Part shown: piece after piece, positions 1 through 5,490 of the stretch
Layout of the letters: each line of letters opens with the position of its first letter
How positions within the stretch are numbered: the first letter of the stretch is position 1
DNA from: JBBRLG01 sp038231495
GTDB lineage: Bacteria > Planctomycetota > Planctomycetia > Gemmatales > Gemmataceae
Direction of reading: 5' to 3'
Assembly (NCBI GenBank): GCA_038231495.1
Contig: JBBRLG010000500.1
Coordinates: 1 to 5,490 of the forward strand
DNA length: 5,490 nucleotides
Program-made: the position numbers and the translations under genes
Notes under the pieces: generated by a model
Told to the model about the DNA's origin: nothing
The model's database searches: none
What the model saw: the letters and a program-made list of their open reading frames with translations, nothing else

Positions 1-1718
1 AACCGCGTACGCACGTCCGGCTTGTCCGCTTTGCCCGACTCGTCGAGGACGACCTTCCACGCCGTATCGCCCAGCACCGCGGCCCGCAAGCCGGGCCATT
101 GATCCGCCTCAATGGCAATCAAATTGACGCCGTATGCGGCCAGGAACCCTTCCCAGCCTGTCCCGCCTCGCATCACGATCTGGCAATTTTGATAGTATTT
201 CGGCGAAAACAGGTGGACGTGGGTGTAGAGCAGTACCGGCGTCTCCGGCGGCAGCGACCAGAGTAAATAGTCGCCCTGGGTTTCACTCGCGAAGACGCGG
301 CCGTGGAAACGCTTTTCCGGTCCGTAAGCGGCCAACGTCTCAGTCAACTCCGGCAAGGAGGCGGTTTCGTCGGGTTTGCGTAGTTGCTCGGCCAATTGCC
401 AGGGCGTCCCCAAAGACAGTGCCCGGTCGAGCGGCGTGGCGGTGCCGGTGACGAGCCACTGGCCCGGCGCGGACCAGAGCGCGATCACGCCGCCGAGGAG
501 AAATGCGAGGATCGTCTTGCGGAAGCTCGGCACGTCCGCGGCGAACCGCCACGCCGGCGGCAGGCGCTCGGCGATGCTGCCCCAGAGCGGCATCAGCGTC
601 CACGGCACCAGCATCAACCACCAGACCAGCATGCGCTGATGTAGCACGGCCTGCACCCCGAAGGCGGCCAGCAACGCGAGCGCACCGGGCGACAAAAACT
701 TCTTGCTCACCAGTTGCGACAGCGGCAACGCACTCAGGGAAACGAGGTAAATCCAGAACGCCGGCCCCAGCTTGTGAAAGTCGATCGGCTGCCATTCCTC
801 CATCTTCGCGACGTTGGCGTTATCGCCCATCTGCAACGTGTTCGAGAAGATGAAAGGGCCGTGCGGGTTGAGCAGGGCCACCGCGGCGGTTGACAGGAGC
901 AAGGCCAGGAACAGCCGGCGCAAGGGCACGTCGGCCAGGAGGACGCCGGGCCGCAGCGTGCGCTCCGTGAAGTAAACGGTCGCCAAACGACCCAGGAACC
1001 AGGCGCCAATCAGCACCAATCCCAGGAGGTAGGAGCCGTGACAGTTCGCCCACACGGCCAGCAGGACCGGCAGGAACACCAGGGCGCGGCGGGACAGCAC
1101 GTCGCGGCCGAGCACGAGCAGGACGCAGGCGAAGAACAGTTCGGCAAAGGCTTGCGGCCGCAAGATGGCGATGTGGCCGCTCGCCAGGAGCATAATAAAA
1201 AGCAGCCCGAGGCTCGCCACCGCCAGCGACTTGCTCAGGCGCCGCAGTGCCAGGAGCAGTACCACGAAGCGGGTAGCCAATGCCAGTAGGTGCAACGTGC
1301 GCAGCGCCTGGACGCCGCCTTCCCTGCGGTGCGTGGCGTCGCCGCCGGCCAGGAGTTCGCCGCCGTGGTACACGACGTACATGCCGGACTGGCACAGCCA
1401 GTAGGCGTGCAGGCCCGGCGGCCGCGGCTCGGCGAACGGGCTGAGGGGGTCGGCCGCGAGCTGGCCGTGCTGCACCATCCATTCGCCGAACTTCAGGTGG
1501 CCCCAAACGTCCGTGTGCCAGAGGGGGACGAAGCTGAGGAAGAAAAAGAACAGGCCGAGCAGCCCAACCAGGGCCACGTGGCCGTTGCGCAGATAATAAG
1601 GGGCCAGGGGCGAATGCGGGTCGCTGAAGTCCAGTCCCGCGCCCAGCACGGGAATGGTTTGCTCGGCCGGTTCAGGCGTGGCCGGGGCGGCGGGCGCGAT
1701 CGGGTGCGGCTGGATCAT
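1..1718 (-). CDS. GT-C-like polytopic membrane protein (partial, C-terminus beyond left edge)
   Basis: An open frame of 572 codons starts at ATG 1718 and reads without a stop to the left edge, so the C-terminus is missing. GGGAGA at 1728-1733 lies 9 bases upstream of the start and is a good Shine-Dalgarno. A Pro/Ala-rich cytoplasmic tail (about residues 1-44) is followed by a first membrane helix (about 46-66) and then W-H-T-D-V-W-G-H-L-K-x-G-E-W (67-80) with a further D-P-x-S (90-93). This resembles the first extracytoplasmic loop of GT-C/PMT-type glycosyltransferases, where the Asp is catalytic. Many more helices follow, with W-A-N-C-H-G (223-228), N-P-H-G (284-287) and E-W-Q-P (308-311), motifs shared by a large uncharacterised bacterial membrane family. 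From about residue 470 there is a soluble C-terminal domain (RVFASETQGDYLLW at 474-487). Known GT-C enzymes move sugars from polyprenyl-phosphate donors; that activity here is inference, as is any link to the divergent pilus genes. Substrate unknown. Confidence 0.8.
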   Translation of the reverse strand, partial: MIQPHPIAPAAPATPEPAEQTIPVLGAGLDFSDPHSPLAPYYLRNGHVALVGLLGLFFFFLSFVPLWHTDVWGHLKFGEWMVQHGQLAADPLSPFAEPRPPGLHAYWLCQSGMYVVYHGGELLAGGDATHRREGGVQALRTLHLLALATRFVVLLLALRRLSKSLAVASLGLLFIMLLASGHIAILRPQAFAELFFACVLLVLGRDVLSRRALVFLPVLLAVWANCHGSYLLGLVLIGAWFLGRLATVYFTERTLRPGVLLADVPLRRLFLALLLSTAAVALLNPHGPFIFSNTLQMGDNANVAKMEEWQPIDFHKLGPAFWIYLVSLSALPLSQLVSKKFLSPGALALLAAFGVQAVLHQRMLVWWLMLVPWTLMPLWGSIAERLPPAWRFAADVPSFRKTILAFLLGGVIALWSAPGQWLVTGTATPLDRALSLGTPWQLAEQLRKPDETASLPELTETLAAYGPEKRFHGRVFASETQGDYLLWSLPPETPVLLYTHVHLFSPKYYQNCQIVMRGGTGWEGFLAAYGVNLIAIEADQWPGLRAAVLGDTAWKVVLDESGKADKPDVRTR

Positions 1719-2160
1719 GGCGAGAAGTCTCCCGGGTGCCAGGCGGCCGTCAGCTGGCCATTGGCGGTAGGCGACCGTGGCAAGCGCCAACGGATTTTCA
1801 ACCGCGGAGGCGAGGCGGAGTTGCCAACCATTACTTATCGCGTCCGGCCCGCCCGGCCCTTCAACCGATCCAAGGTTTCCGCACCTTCGCCATCTCCGCC
1901 ATTCGGCACAACCGCCATAATGTTCACGCCGCCGGCGGGTTCGTTCGCGAAAGAGGGCCGCGCGGACTTGTCAAAGGTTTCCGGGGGGGTGGAATAATTC
2001 GTTGCCGAACGACAAATATTGCAGCTGGAAAGAAGTTTAAGGCCAAGTTGCGCGCAGTAGCGCACCAAAAGCTATACGTCTTAACAGGTATAATTGTAGC
2101 AATCGTGCTGGTTGTATTGATGTACCCCCGGCAGAGTCTTCCTAAATTCCCCAGGCTGCA

Positions 2161-2188
2161 TTGAGTCCCCATTTTGGATATGGATAAT
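2161..2188 (+). promoter_or_regulatory. Candidate sigma-70-type promoter for the pilin gene
   Basis: TTGAGT (2161-2166) and GATAAT (2183-2188) are separated by 16 bases. They match the housekeeping consensus at 4 of 6 and 5 of 6 positions. Transcription would begin near 2195 and leave a leader of about 110 bases before the pilin ATG, carrying the inverted repeat at 2241-2259. The elements are visible in the sequence; promoter function is inference, and promoter consensus in planctomycetes is less well established than in proteobacteria. Confidence 0.35.
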
Positions 2189-2240
2189 AAGACTCATGGT
2201 TTCTCTCCGGGAAAGACTCGCCCCAGAAGGCAATCTCACC

Positions 2241-2259
2241 TGACCGTGCGTTACGGTCA
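2241..2259. promoter_or_regulatory. Perfect 7-bp inverted repeat in the pilin leader
   Basis: TGACCGT and ACGGTCA flank a 5-base spacer (GCGTT). An outer pair, CCCCA (2221-2225) with TGGGG (2264-2268), could extend it into a larger interrupted stem in RNA. It sits about 46 bases upstream of the pilin start codon, so it could be a dyad operator or a leader-RNA hairpin that affects stability or translation. Only the symmetry is seen directly. Confidence 0.4.
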
Positions 2260-2305
2260 AAGATGGGGTGGCAGTCTAACACTACAGTAGAGAGGATGTG
2301 AGATT

Positions 2306-2623
2306 ATGAAGCACCTGATGGCCAAGTTGTGGAACGATGATTGTGGCGCGTTGATCGCGGCCGAGTTTCTGTTCGTCGCGACGATTCTCGTTATCGGGAT
2401 CATCGTCGGGTTGAGCGCGGTTCGCAGCGCGATCAACATCGAGTTGAGCGAGCTGGCGAACGCCTTCCTGGCGCTGAGCCAGGGCTACGCCTTTAGCGGC
2501 CAGAGCGGCTGCTGCGCGCAAACGGACGGCTCGCAAGCGATCGACACGCCGTCGCTCGTCCCGCAGACGCTGTGCATTCCGCCAGCTATCCCGTCGATCA
2601 TCGATTTGCAGCCTTGCCTGTAA
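2306..2623 (+). CDS. Flp-family type IVb pilin-like protein
   Basis: The protein has 105 residues and starts at ATG 2306 behind a GAGAGGA Shine-Dalgarno (2290-2296). It is probably the structural subunit of the Tad pilus. A short charged leader (KLWNDDCG, 7-14) is followed by A-L-I-A-A-E-F (15-21) and an unbroken hydrophobic helix to about residue 38. This is the layout of a class III prepilin, cleaved after Gly14 and assembled through its N-terminal helix. An amphipathic stretch (about 39-60) and a 40-residue polar, Pro-rich tail follow. The Glu falls at +6 after the Gly, not the +5 of classical Flp pilins. The tail has Cys69, Cys70, Cys90 and Cys104, which could form disulfides. At 105 residues it is longer than classical Flp pilins, which are roughly 50-80. 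The downstream prepilin peptidase and TadE genes support the assignment. It could be a pseudopilin instead of the major subunit. Confidence 0.8.
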   Translation: MKHLMAKLWNDDCGALIAAEFLFVATILVIGIIVGLSAVRSAINIELSELANAFLALSQGYAFSGQSGCCAQTDGSQAIDTPSLVPQTLCIPPAIPSIIDLQPCL

Positions 2624-3033
2624 GTCGGATGAGGAATTAACCCACCGGCTAGAGAAAGCACTTCGGACCCTGAGATAGTGGCTCGGTTGGCCCGCTTCGG
2701 GTGCCGGCTTGTGGACATGGTCGTTGCAGAGTCTCACTACACCTTTCTGGCCGACCCGGTGCGTTAGTGCGAGCGCCTGAATGTGCCCGCTAACGTTCCG
2801 GGTCGGACTGGATTCTTTTTCCGGCTCGTTCCCTTTTTACCGTACGAAGGCCGCTCCCCCGGACCACCCGGCGGGCTGCGTCGGACCTGCCAAGCGGGAA
2901 GTATCAAGAAGGACGGCCGTCATCTTCGCGCACGGGATCGTCGGTCGTTAATTAGGTGATGATTGGGCACACCACCTCCGATAGTGGTGATGGGCCGATT
3001 GAACCTTCCGGTGCGACAGAGACCCGATTTCCC
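2624..3033. other. Intergenic region, pilin / prepilin peptidase
   Basis: This gap of 410 bases has no gene I can support. It holds a small GC-rich hairpin (2689-2705), a strong bipartite stem followed by a T-run at 2751-2820, a 10-bp perfect palindrome GACGGCCGTC (2912-2921), and a 6-bp inverted repeat CACCAC/GTGGTG (2970-2975 and 2984-2989). I found no clear paired promoter for the prepilin peptidase gene, although one is expected after a terminator. The frame of that gene stays open back to GTG 2956, directly after a stop at 2953, but the extra 26 residues look non-coding. Confidence 0.55.
2751..2820 (+). terminator. Probable Rho-independent terminator after the pilin gene
   Basis: CCGACCCGG (2751-2759) pairs perfectly with CCGGGTCGG (2798-2806). 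Inside, after a 2-by-2 mismatch, CGTTAG (2762-2767) pairs with CTAACG (2790-2795), closing a 22-base loop. TTCTTTTT (2813-2820) follows the stem after 6 bases. The mismatch and the gap before the T-run make it imperfect, but the stem is by far the strongest in the window. It lies about 130 bases beyond the pilin stop, so the pilin mRNA would have a long 3' untranslated region. Confidence 0.6.
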
Positions 3034-3696
3034 ATGCACGCCGCCTTTTTCCCCGACCCGGTTTTCGGCTGGGCGTTCTATGTGGTGCTCATGGCACTGC
3101 TCGCCATCGCCGCGTACACCGACCTCCGCGCCCTGGTCATCCCCAAGCAGCTGACGTTGACGCTCCTCGGCCTCGGCCTGGCGGTCAACCTCATCCGCGG
3201 GGCCTGGCTCGGCGCGACCGGCGCTCCGGTGTGGTTGCTCGGCGAAGGCGGCAGCGGACTCGGCGCGCTGGACGGGGTGCTTTTCTCCCTGGCCGGTTTC
3301 GCCCTGGGTTTCGCCATCTTCTTCGTCCTGTGGGTGATGGGAGCCTGCGGCGGCGGGGACTTGAAACTGTTCGCGGCACTGGCGGCGTGGCTCGGGCCGA
3401 ACCTGAGCATCATGGTGCTGATCGGCACCCTGGCCCTGGTGTTCGTCGTGTCCGCCTTCCGACTCGTCGCGAAGACCTCGAAAAAAGGCGTGTTTGCCGC
3501 GGTCCGACCCACGCCCGCCTTTAACCGGCCCACCGGTTCGGGCAAGGGGCCGATCCCGCGCTCGCGCCTCATCAGCTACGCCCTGCCCGTGGCGCTGGCC
3601 ACCGCCTTCGTCGTGCTGTGGGTTCTGCGGGTCGATCTGCGCCTGAGCGCGCCCCCCGAAACGCCGAATGAGAGGGCCGAGATCCATGCACGTTAA
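3034..3696 (+). CDS. tadV: Prepilin peptidase, TadV/CpaA type (A24 family)
   Basis: This inner-membrane aspartyl protease would cleave prepilin and pseudopilin leaders on the cytoplasmic side. From ATG 3034 it has 220 residues. The first helix (about 11-28) ends in A-Y-T-D-L-R with Asp30, and a later C-G-G-G-D-L-K carries Asp109. These match the two catalytic Asp of A24 peptidases, the second in the usual GGGD context. Hydrophobic segments flank both, and a last one lies near the C-terminus (about 180-199). There is no N-terminal Cys-rich methylase domain, as expected for the short TadV/CpaA form. The start is chosen because family members begin just before helix one. GTG 2956 or ATG 2959 would add about 26 hydrophilic residues of no family resemblance. 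The Shine-Dalgarno for 3034 is weak (AGAGA, 3018-3022). The gene overlaps tadE by 11 bases, and TadE and the upstream pilin are its likely substrates. Confidence 0.9.
   Translation: MHAAFFPDPVFGWAFYVVLMALLAIAAYTDLRALVIPKQLTLTLLGLGLAVNLIRGAWLGATGAPVWLLGEGGSGLGALDGVLFSLAGFALGFAIFFVLWVMGACGGGDLKLFAALAAWLGPNLSIMVLIGTLALVFVVSAFRLVAKTSKKGVFAAVRPTPAFNRPTGSGKGPIPRSRLISYALPVALATAFVVLWVLRVDLRLSAPPETPNERAEIHAR
3670..3676 (+). promoter_or_regulatory. Ribosome binding site that decides the tadE start
   Basis: GAGAGGG ends 9 bases before ATG 3686. It overlaps the alternative in-frame ATG at 3668, which itself lacks a good site. This favours 3686 as the tadE start. The site lies inside the last codons of the prepilin peptidase gene, which fits translational coupling. 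Confidence 0.65.
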
Positions 3697-4117
3697 ACGA
3701 ACCCCGGCCGCCCACCGCTGCACCGCCCGCAAGGGCAGCTTCACGCTCGAACTGCTGTTCGTGCTGCCGATCCTGTTGGCGGTCCTGCTCGGCACGATCG
3801 AGTTCAGCATGTTCGGCCTGGCCCGCCAGCAGGTGGTTGCGGCCAGCCGGGAGGGTGCCCGCGTCGCCGCCCTCGGCGGCAGCGAGCAGGACGTACAGCA
3901 GGCGGCGCAGCGGTTCCTGGGCAACGGCCAGCTGGCGAACGCCACGATCCAGGTCGGCATTACCGACATTACCGGCAACCCGATCCCCTCGGGGCAGCCG
4001 GTGCAGGTCACGGTGAGCGTGCCGGCCAACCTGGCGGCACCGGACCTGCTCGCTTTTATTGGGTTTAGCATCAAGAACGAAACGATCGCCGCCCAGACGG
4101 TCATGCGCAAGGAGTGA
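3686..4117 (+). CDS. tadE: TadE-like pseudopilin
   Basis: The protein has 143 residues from ATG 3686. A basic leader ends in R-K-G (15-17), followed by S-F-T-L-E-L (18-23) and a hydrophobic helix to about residue 40. Cleavage after Gly17 puts Glu22 at +5, the canonical class III prepilin site. The helix runs into I-E-F-S-M-F-G-L-A-R-Q-Q and then A-S-R-E-G-A-R-V-A-A, the conserved core of the TadE-like family. A periplasmic domain of about 80 residues follows. In characterised Tad systems TadE is a minor pseudopilin processed by TadV and needed for pilus assembly. Its gene overlaps the peptidase gene by 11 bases, so the two are almost certainly co-translated. It ends in tandem stops, TGA then TAG in frame (4115-4120). 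No tadF partner follows directly. Confidence 0.9.
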   Translation: MHVKRTPAAHRCTARKGSFTLELLFVLPILLAVLLGTIEFSMFGLARQQVVAASREGARVAALGGSEQDVQQAAQRFLGNGQLANATIQVGITDITGNPIPSGQPVQVTVSVPANLAAPDLLAFIGFSIKNETIAAQTVMRKE

Positions 4118-4119
4118 TA

Positions 4120-4139
4120 GGCCGGTTCTAACGCCGGCC
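4120..4139 (+). repeat. GGCCGG/CCGGCC inverted repeat between tadE and cpaB
   Basis: A perfect 6-bp inverted repeat with an 8-base loop starts 3 bases after the tadE stop codon. There is no T-run, so it is more likely a stabilising or attenuating intercistronic hairpin than a strong terminator. The rest of the gap to 4301 shows no gene or clear promoter. Confidence 0.4.
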
Positions 4140-4301
4140 GCCGCAGTTCACGTTACGGTTCGCCCGGTTCGTGTTCCCAACCAGGGAAGGTGTTGCCGAT
4201 TTGTAAGATCAGACAGCCGCCCCGATGCCGCCCGCGCTAACCCGGCGTGGCGGGCCTTGGACAGCCGTGCAGGCTATTCGCACCTTGAGAAAGAGTCACC
4301 C

Positions 4302-5420
4302 ATGAGAGCCTCAACCTTGTTTGCCCTGACGGTTGCCATCCTGCTCGGATTGGCAACGGCCGTCACCCTGAAAGTCACCGGTGTTTTCGACAAGCCCGTC
4401 GCGCCGCCGCCCGTCGTCGAGGCGAAGCGGCCCGACGTCAACGTGCTCATCGCGGGCCGCAACCTCTTCAAGGGCAACCTCATCGACGCGCCCTGGGTCG
4501 GCCTCCGCCCCCTCCGCGCCGACGAGCTGAAACACTACGAAGAGCACAAGGACGAGTACCTGGCGCCGACCCCCGCCGCCGTCACCTTCCGCGTCGCGGC
4601 CAAGAACATCGAGGCGGATCGGCCGCTGCTGAAGTCCGACCTCGAAGACCTGGCCCAGCCGGAAAAGCTGAGCCACCGCCTGCTGCCCAACATGCGGGCG
4701 GTCAACGTCGCGGTGATGAAGGACGGCTCGGCCGGCGGTTTGATCCAGGTCGGCGAATGGGTGGACGTGCTGCTCACCACGTCGATCAGCTCCAGCGACG
4801 GCAGCGCCAACACGAAGACGGCAGGCATCGCCCACCGGCTGCGCGTGGTCGCCAAGCGGAACGGCCTTTTCAACGTCCTCGCGCCGCTGGCGGACGACAA
4901 GCCCGTCAACTTCACGCTGGAAGCCAACCCCTACCGCGCCACGCTGATCGAGTACTGCAAGACCAAGGGGACGCTGACCATCGTGCCGGTGTCGTTCTCC
5001 GAGCAGAAGAGTTTGGAAGAACGCCGGGCCGCCGCGCTGACGGACCTCGACAAGGGTTTCGAGGAGGTCAACTTCAAGGCGCCGTTCCCCTTTGAGAACA
5101 GCCTGGAATACCAGGACGAAGACGCCCGCATTGAGGGCGTGGTCAAGGGCGAAACCGGCGTCGGCACGAGCGACCTGGTTCGCATCTACTCGCTCAAGAC
5201 GACGGCCCCGCCCCAGGCGGCGACGCGGATCATGCAGTTCAGCGGCGTCGATCGCAAGGCTTCGGCCCTGTTCGGCCCCAACGACGAGCCGCTTGACCTG
5301 GTCCGCGGCCAGGCAGTCGTGGTACCCCAGACGGTACCCGCCAGCTTCGTCGATGCATCGTTCAACCCGCCGGACGCGATTATCAAGAAGTGCAAGACCT
5401 GCGGAAAGCCCAAGCAGTAA
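4302..5420 (+). CDS. cpaB: Flp pilus assembly protein CpaB/RcpC
   Basis: The protein has 372 residues from ATG 4302. GAAAGAG ends 7 bases upstream, and the N-terminus becomes a membrane anchor (about 5-22). The open frame reaches back into tadE, but those extra residues are Arg/Pro-rich and carry no membrane segment. A SAF-like region begins at V-N-V-L-I-A-G-R-N-L (46-55). The RcpC core follows: L-L-P-N-M-R-A-V-N-V-A-V (127-138), then I-Q-V-G-E-W-V-D-V-L-L-T (148-159), and V-N-F-T-L-E-A-N-P-Y-R-A (202-213), all recognisable family blocks. CpaB/RcpC acts in the periplasm beside the secretin. The protein is longer than usual: it has a charged insertion in the SAF region (about 72-95), a C-terminal extension from about 235, and ends in C-K-T-C-G (364-368). 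It lies 184 bases after tadE; the secretin gene probably follows. Confidence 0.88.
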   Translation: MRASTLFALTVAILLGLATAVTLKVTGVFDKPVAPPPVVEAKRPDVNVLIAGRNLFKGNLIDAPWVGLRPLRADELKHYEEHKDEYLAPTPAAVTFRVAAKNIEADRPLLKSDLEDLAQPEKLSHRLLPNMRAVNVAVMKDGSAGGLIQVGEWVDVLLTTSISSSDGSANTKTAGIAHRLRVVAKRNGLFNVLAPLADDKPVNFTLEANPYRATLIEYCKTKGTLTIVPVSFSEQKSLEERRAAALTDLDKGFEEVNFKAPFPFENSLEYQDEDARIEGVVKGETGVGTSDLVRIYSLKTTAPPQAATRIMQFSGVDRKASALFGPNDEPLDLVRGQAVVVPQTVPASFVDASFNPPDAIIKKCKTCGKPKQ

Positions 5421-5445
5421 GGTGCCACGCAGGATTGAGTTTGTC

Positions 5446-5480
5446 CGAGCCGCGACCGTAGCCGCAAGCGGCTCGCTTGC
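5446..5480. repeat. Overlapping palindromes after cpaB
   Basis: CGAGCCGC (5446-5453) and GCGGCTCG (5468-5475) form a perfect 8-bp stem with a 14-base loop. The right arm also belongs to GCAAGCG (5464-5470) and CGCTTGC (5474-5480), a 7-bp stem with a 3-base loop. A third option pairs AGCCG (5460-5464) with CGGCT (5469-5473). The stems exclude one another. No T-run follows before the window ends. It may be a repetitive extragenic palindrome, an intercistronic hairpin or a terminator without a T-tract; one copy cannot tell these apart. Confidence 0.5.
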
Positions 5481-5490
5481 TGGCTTCTGC

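Larger units (their letters stand above)
1719..2305. other. Divergent intergenic region, membrane protein / pilin
   Basis: These 587 bases separate the two divergent genes. I see no convincing gene. The half next to the membrane protein gene is GC-rich and featureless. From about 1990 to 2200 the base composition becomes clearly AT-richer, as expected of a promoter zone. It contains an isolated perfect TATAAT (2089-2094, + strand) with no recognisable -35 box, a better paired promoter candidate at 2161-2188, and a 7-bp inverted repeat at 2241-2259. A minus-strand TTGACA (1974 to 1969) faces the membrane protein gene but has no AT-rich -10 at 16 to 18 bases. Confidence 0.6.

Noticed and set aside
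1969..1974. Perfect TTGACA on the - strand facing the membrane protein gene
   Set aside because: Positions 16 to 18 bases downstream on that strand hold GC-rich sequence (TTCGCG) and not a -10 box, so it is probably chance.
1290..1997. A 235-residue open frame on the + strand
   Set aside because: Most of it is antisense to the membrane protein gene, and the rest runs into the intergenic region. It has no Shine-Dalgarno or recognisable motif.
1736..2164. A 142-residue + strand frame ending in a hydrophobic stretch (LYVLTGIIVAIVLVVLMYP)
   Set aside because: The stretch looks like a membrane segment, but it falls in the AT-rich promoter zone and uses codons such as GTA, TTA and ATA, unlike the neighbouring genes. 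The N-terminal part looks random. A small membrane protein cannot be fully excluded.
2956..3033. N-terminal extension of the prepilin peptidase from GTG 2956 or ATG 2959
   Set aside because: It adds 26 polar residues with no family resemblance before the first helix, begins right after a stop codon, and overlaps an inverted repeat.
2920..4110. A 396-residue open frame on the - strand opposite the prepilin peptidase and tadE
   Set aside because: It lies entirely antisense to two well-recognised genes. Its translation is low-complexity, rich in Arg, Gly, Gln and Glu, with no domain, as expected from a GC-rich shadow frame.
4059..4301. N-terminal extension of CpaB overlapping tadE
   Set aside because: The 81 extra residues are Arg/Pro-rich and non-membrane. 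The ATG at 4302 has a Shine-Dalgarno and begins directly with the expected membrane anchor.
5321..5338. Two copies of GGTACC 12 bases apart within cpaB
   Set aside because: They are short, lie within coding sequence, and encode different, ordinary residues. No larger repeat surrounds them.
1..5490. CRISPR arrays, tRNA or rRNA genes, insertion sequences, attachment sites
   Set aside because: I saw no regularly spaced repeats, cloverleaf sequences, transposase motifs or terminal inverted repeats with target duplications.

Overview
The window is GC-rich bacterial DNA carrying the start of a tad (tight adherence, type IVb/Flp pilus) gene cluster on the + strand. A large polytopic membrane protein gene diverges from it on the - strand. 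The style of the proteins suggests a planctomycete, possibly of the Gemmata group: a pilin with a long Cys-containing tail, a TadE that ends in an MRKE-type terminus, an enlarged CpaB, and a GT-C-like membrane protein with W-x-N-x-HG and NPxG motifs. That assignment is inference from family resemblance only. No rRNA, tRNA or other phylogenetic marker is present.

Layout. Positions 1-1718 (- strand) hold most of a GT-C-fold-like multi-spanning membrane protein. It runs off the left edge, so no stop codon is visible. Positions 1719-2305 are a divergent intergenic region. Its first half is GC-rich; the part from about 1990 to 2305 is AT-richer and holds the best promoter candidate and a perfect 7-bp inverted repeat upstream of the pilin. 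Positions 2306-2623 encode a small Flp-type pilin-like protein. Positions 2624-3033 are mainly non-coding and carry a strong bipartite hairpin followed by a T-run, probably the pilin terminator. Positions 3034-3696 encode an A24 prepilin peptidase (TadV/CpaA). Positions 3686-4117 encode a TadE pseudopilin, overlapping the peptidase gene by 11 bases. Positions 4302-5420 encode CpaB/RcpC. The last 70 bases hold a cluster of overlapping palindromes.

How they work together. The peptidase would cut the short leaders of the pilin and of TadE at the inner membrane. The mature pilin would form the fibre and TadE would act as a minor pseudopilin. CpaB/RcpC would act on the periplasmic side of the assembly apparatus, usually next to the secretin. 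The remaining tad genes (secretin, TadZ, the TadA ATPase, TadB and TadC) are expected to the right of the window. The terminator after the pilin suggests it is made from its own abundant transcript while the assembly genes are transcribed separately. The divergent GT-C-like protein has no visible tie to the pilus beyond sharing the upstream region.

Nothing here clearly amounts to a wholly new system. The points most worth a second look are the non-canonical cleavage-site spacing and Cys-containing tail of the pilin, the competing palindromes at the right end, and the enlarged CpaB with a terminal CxxC.
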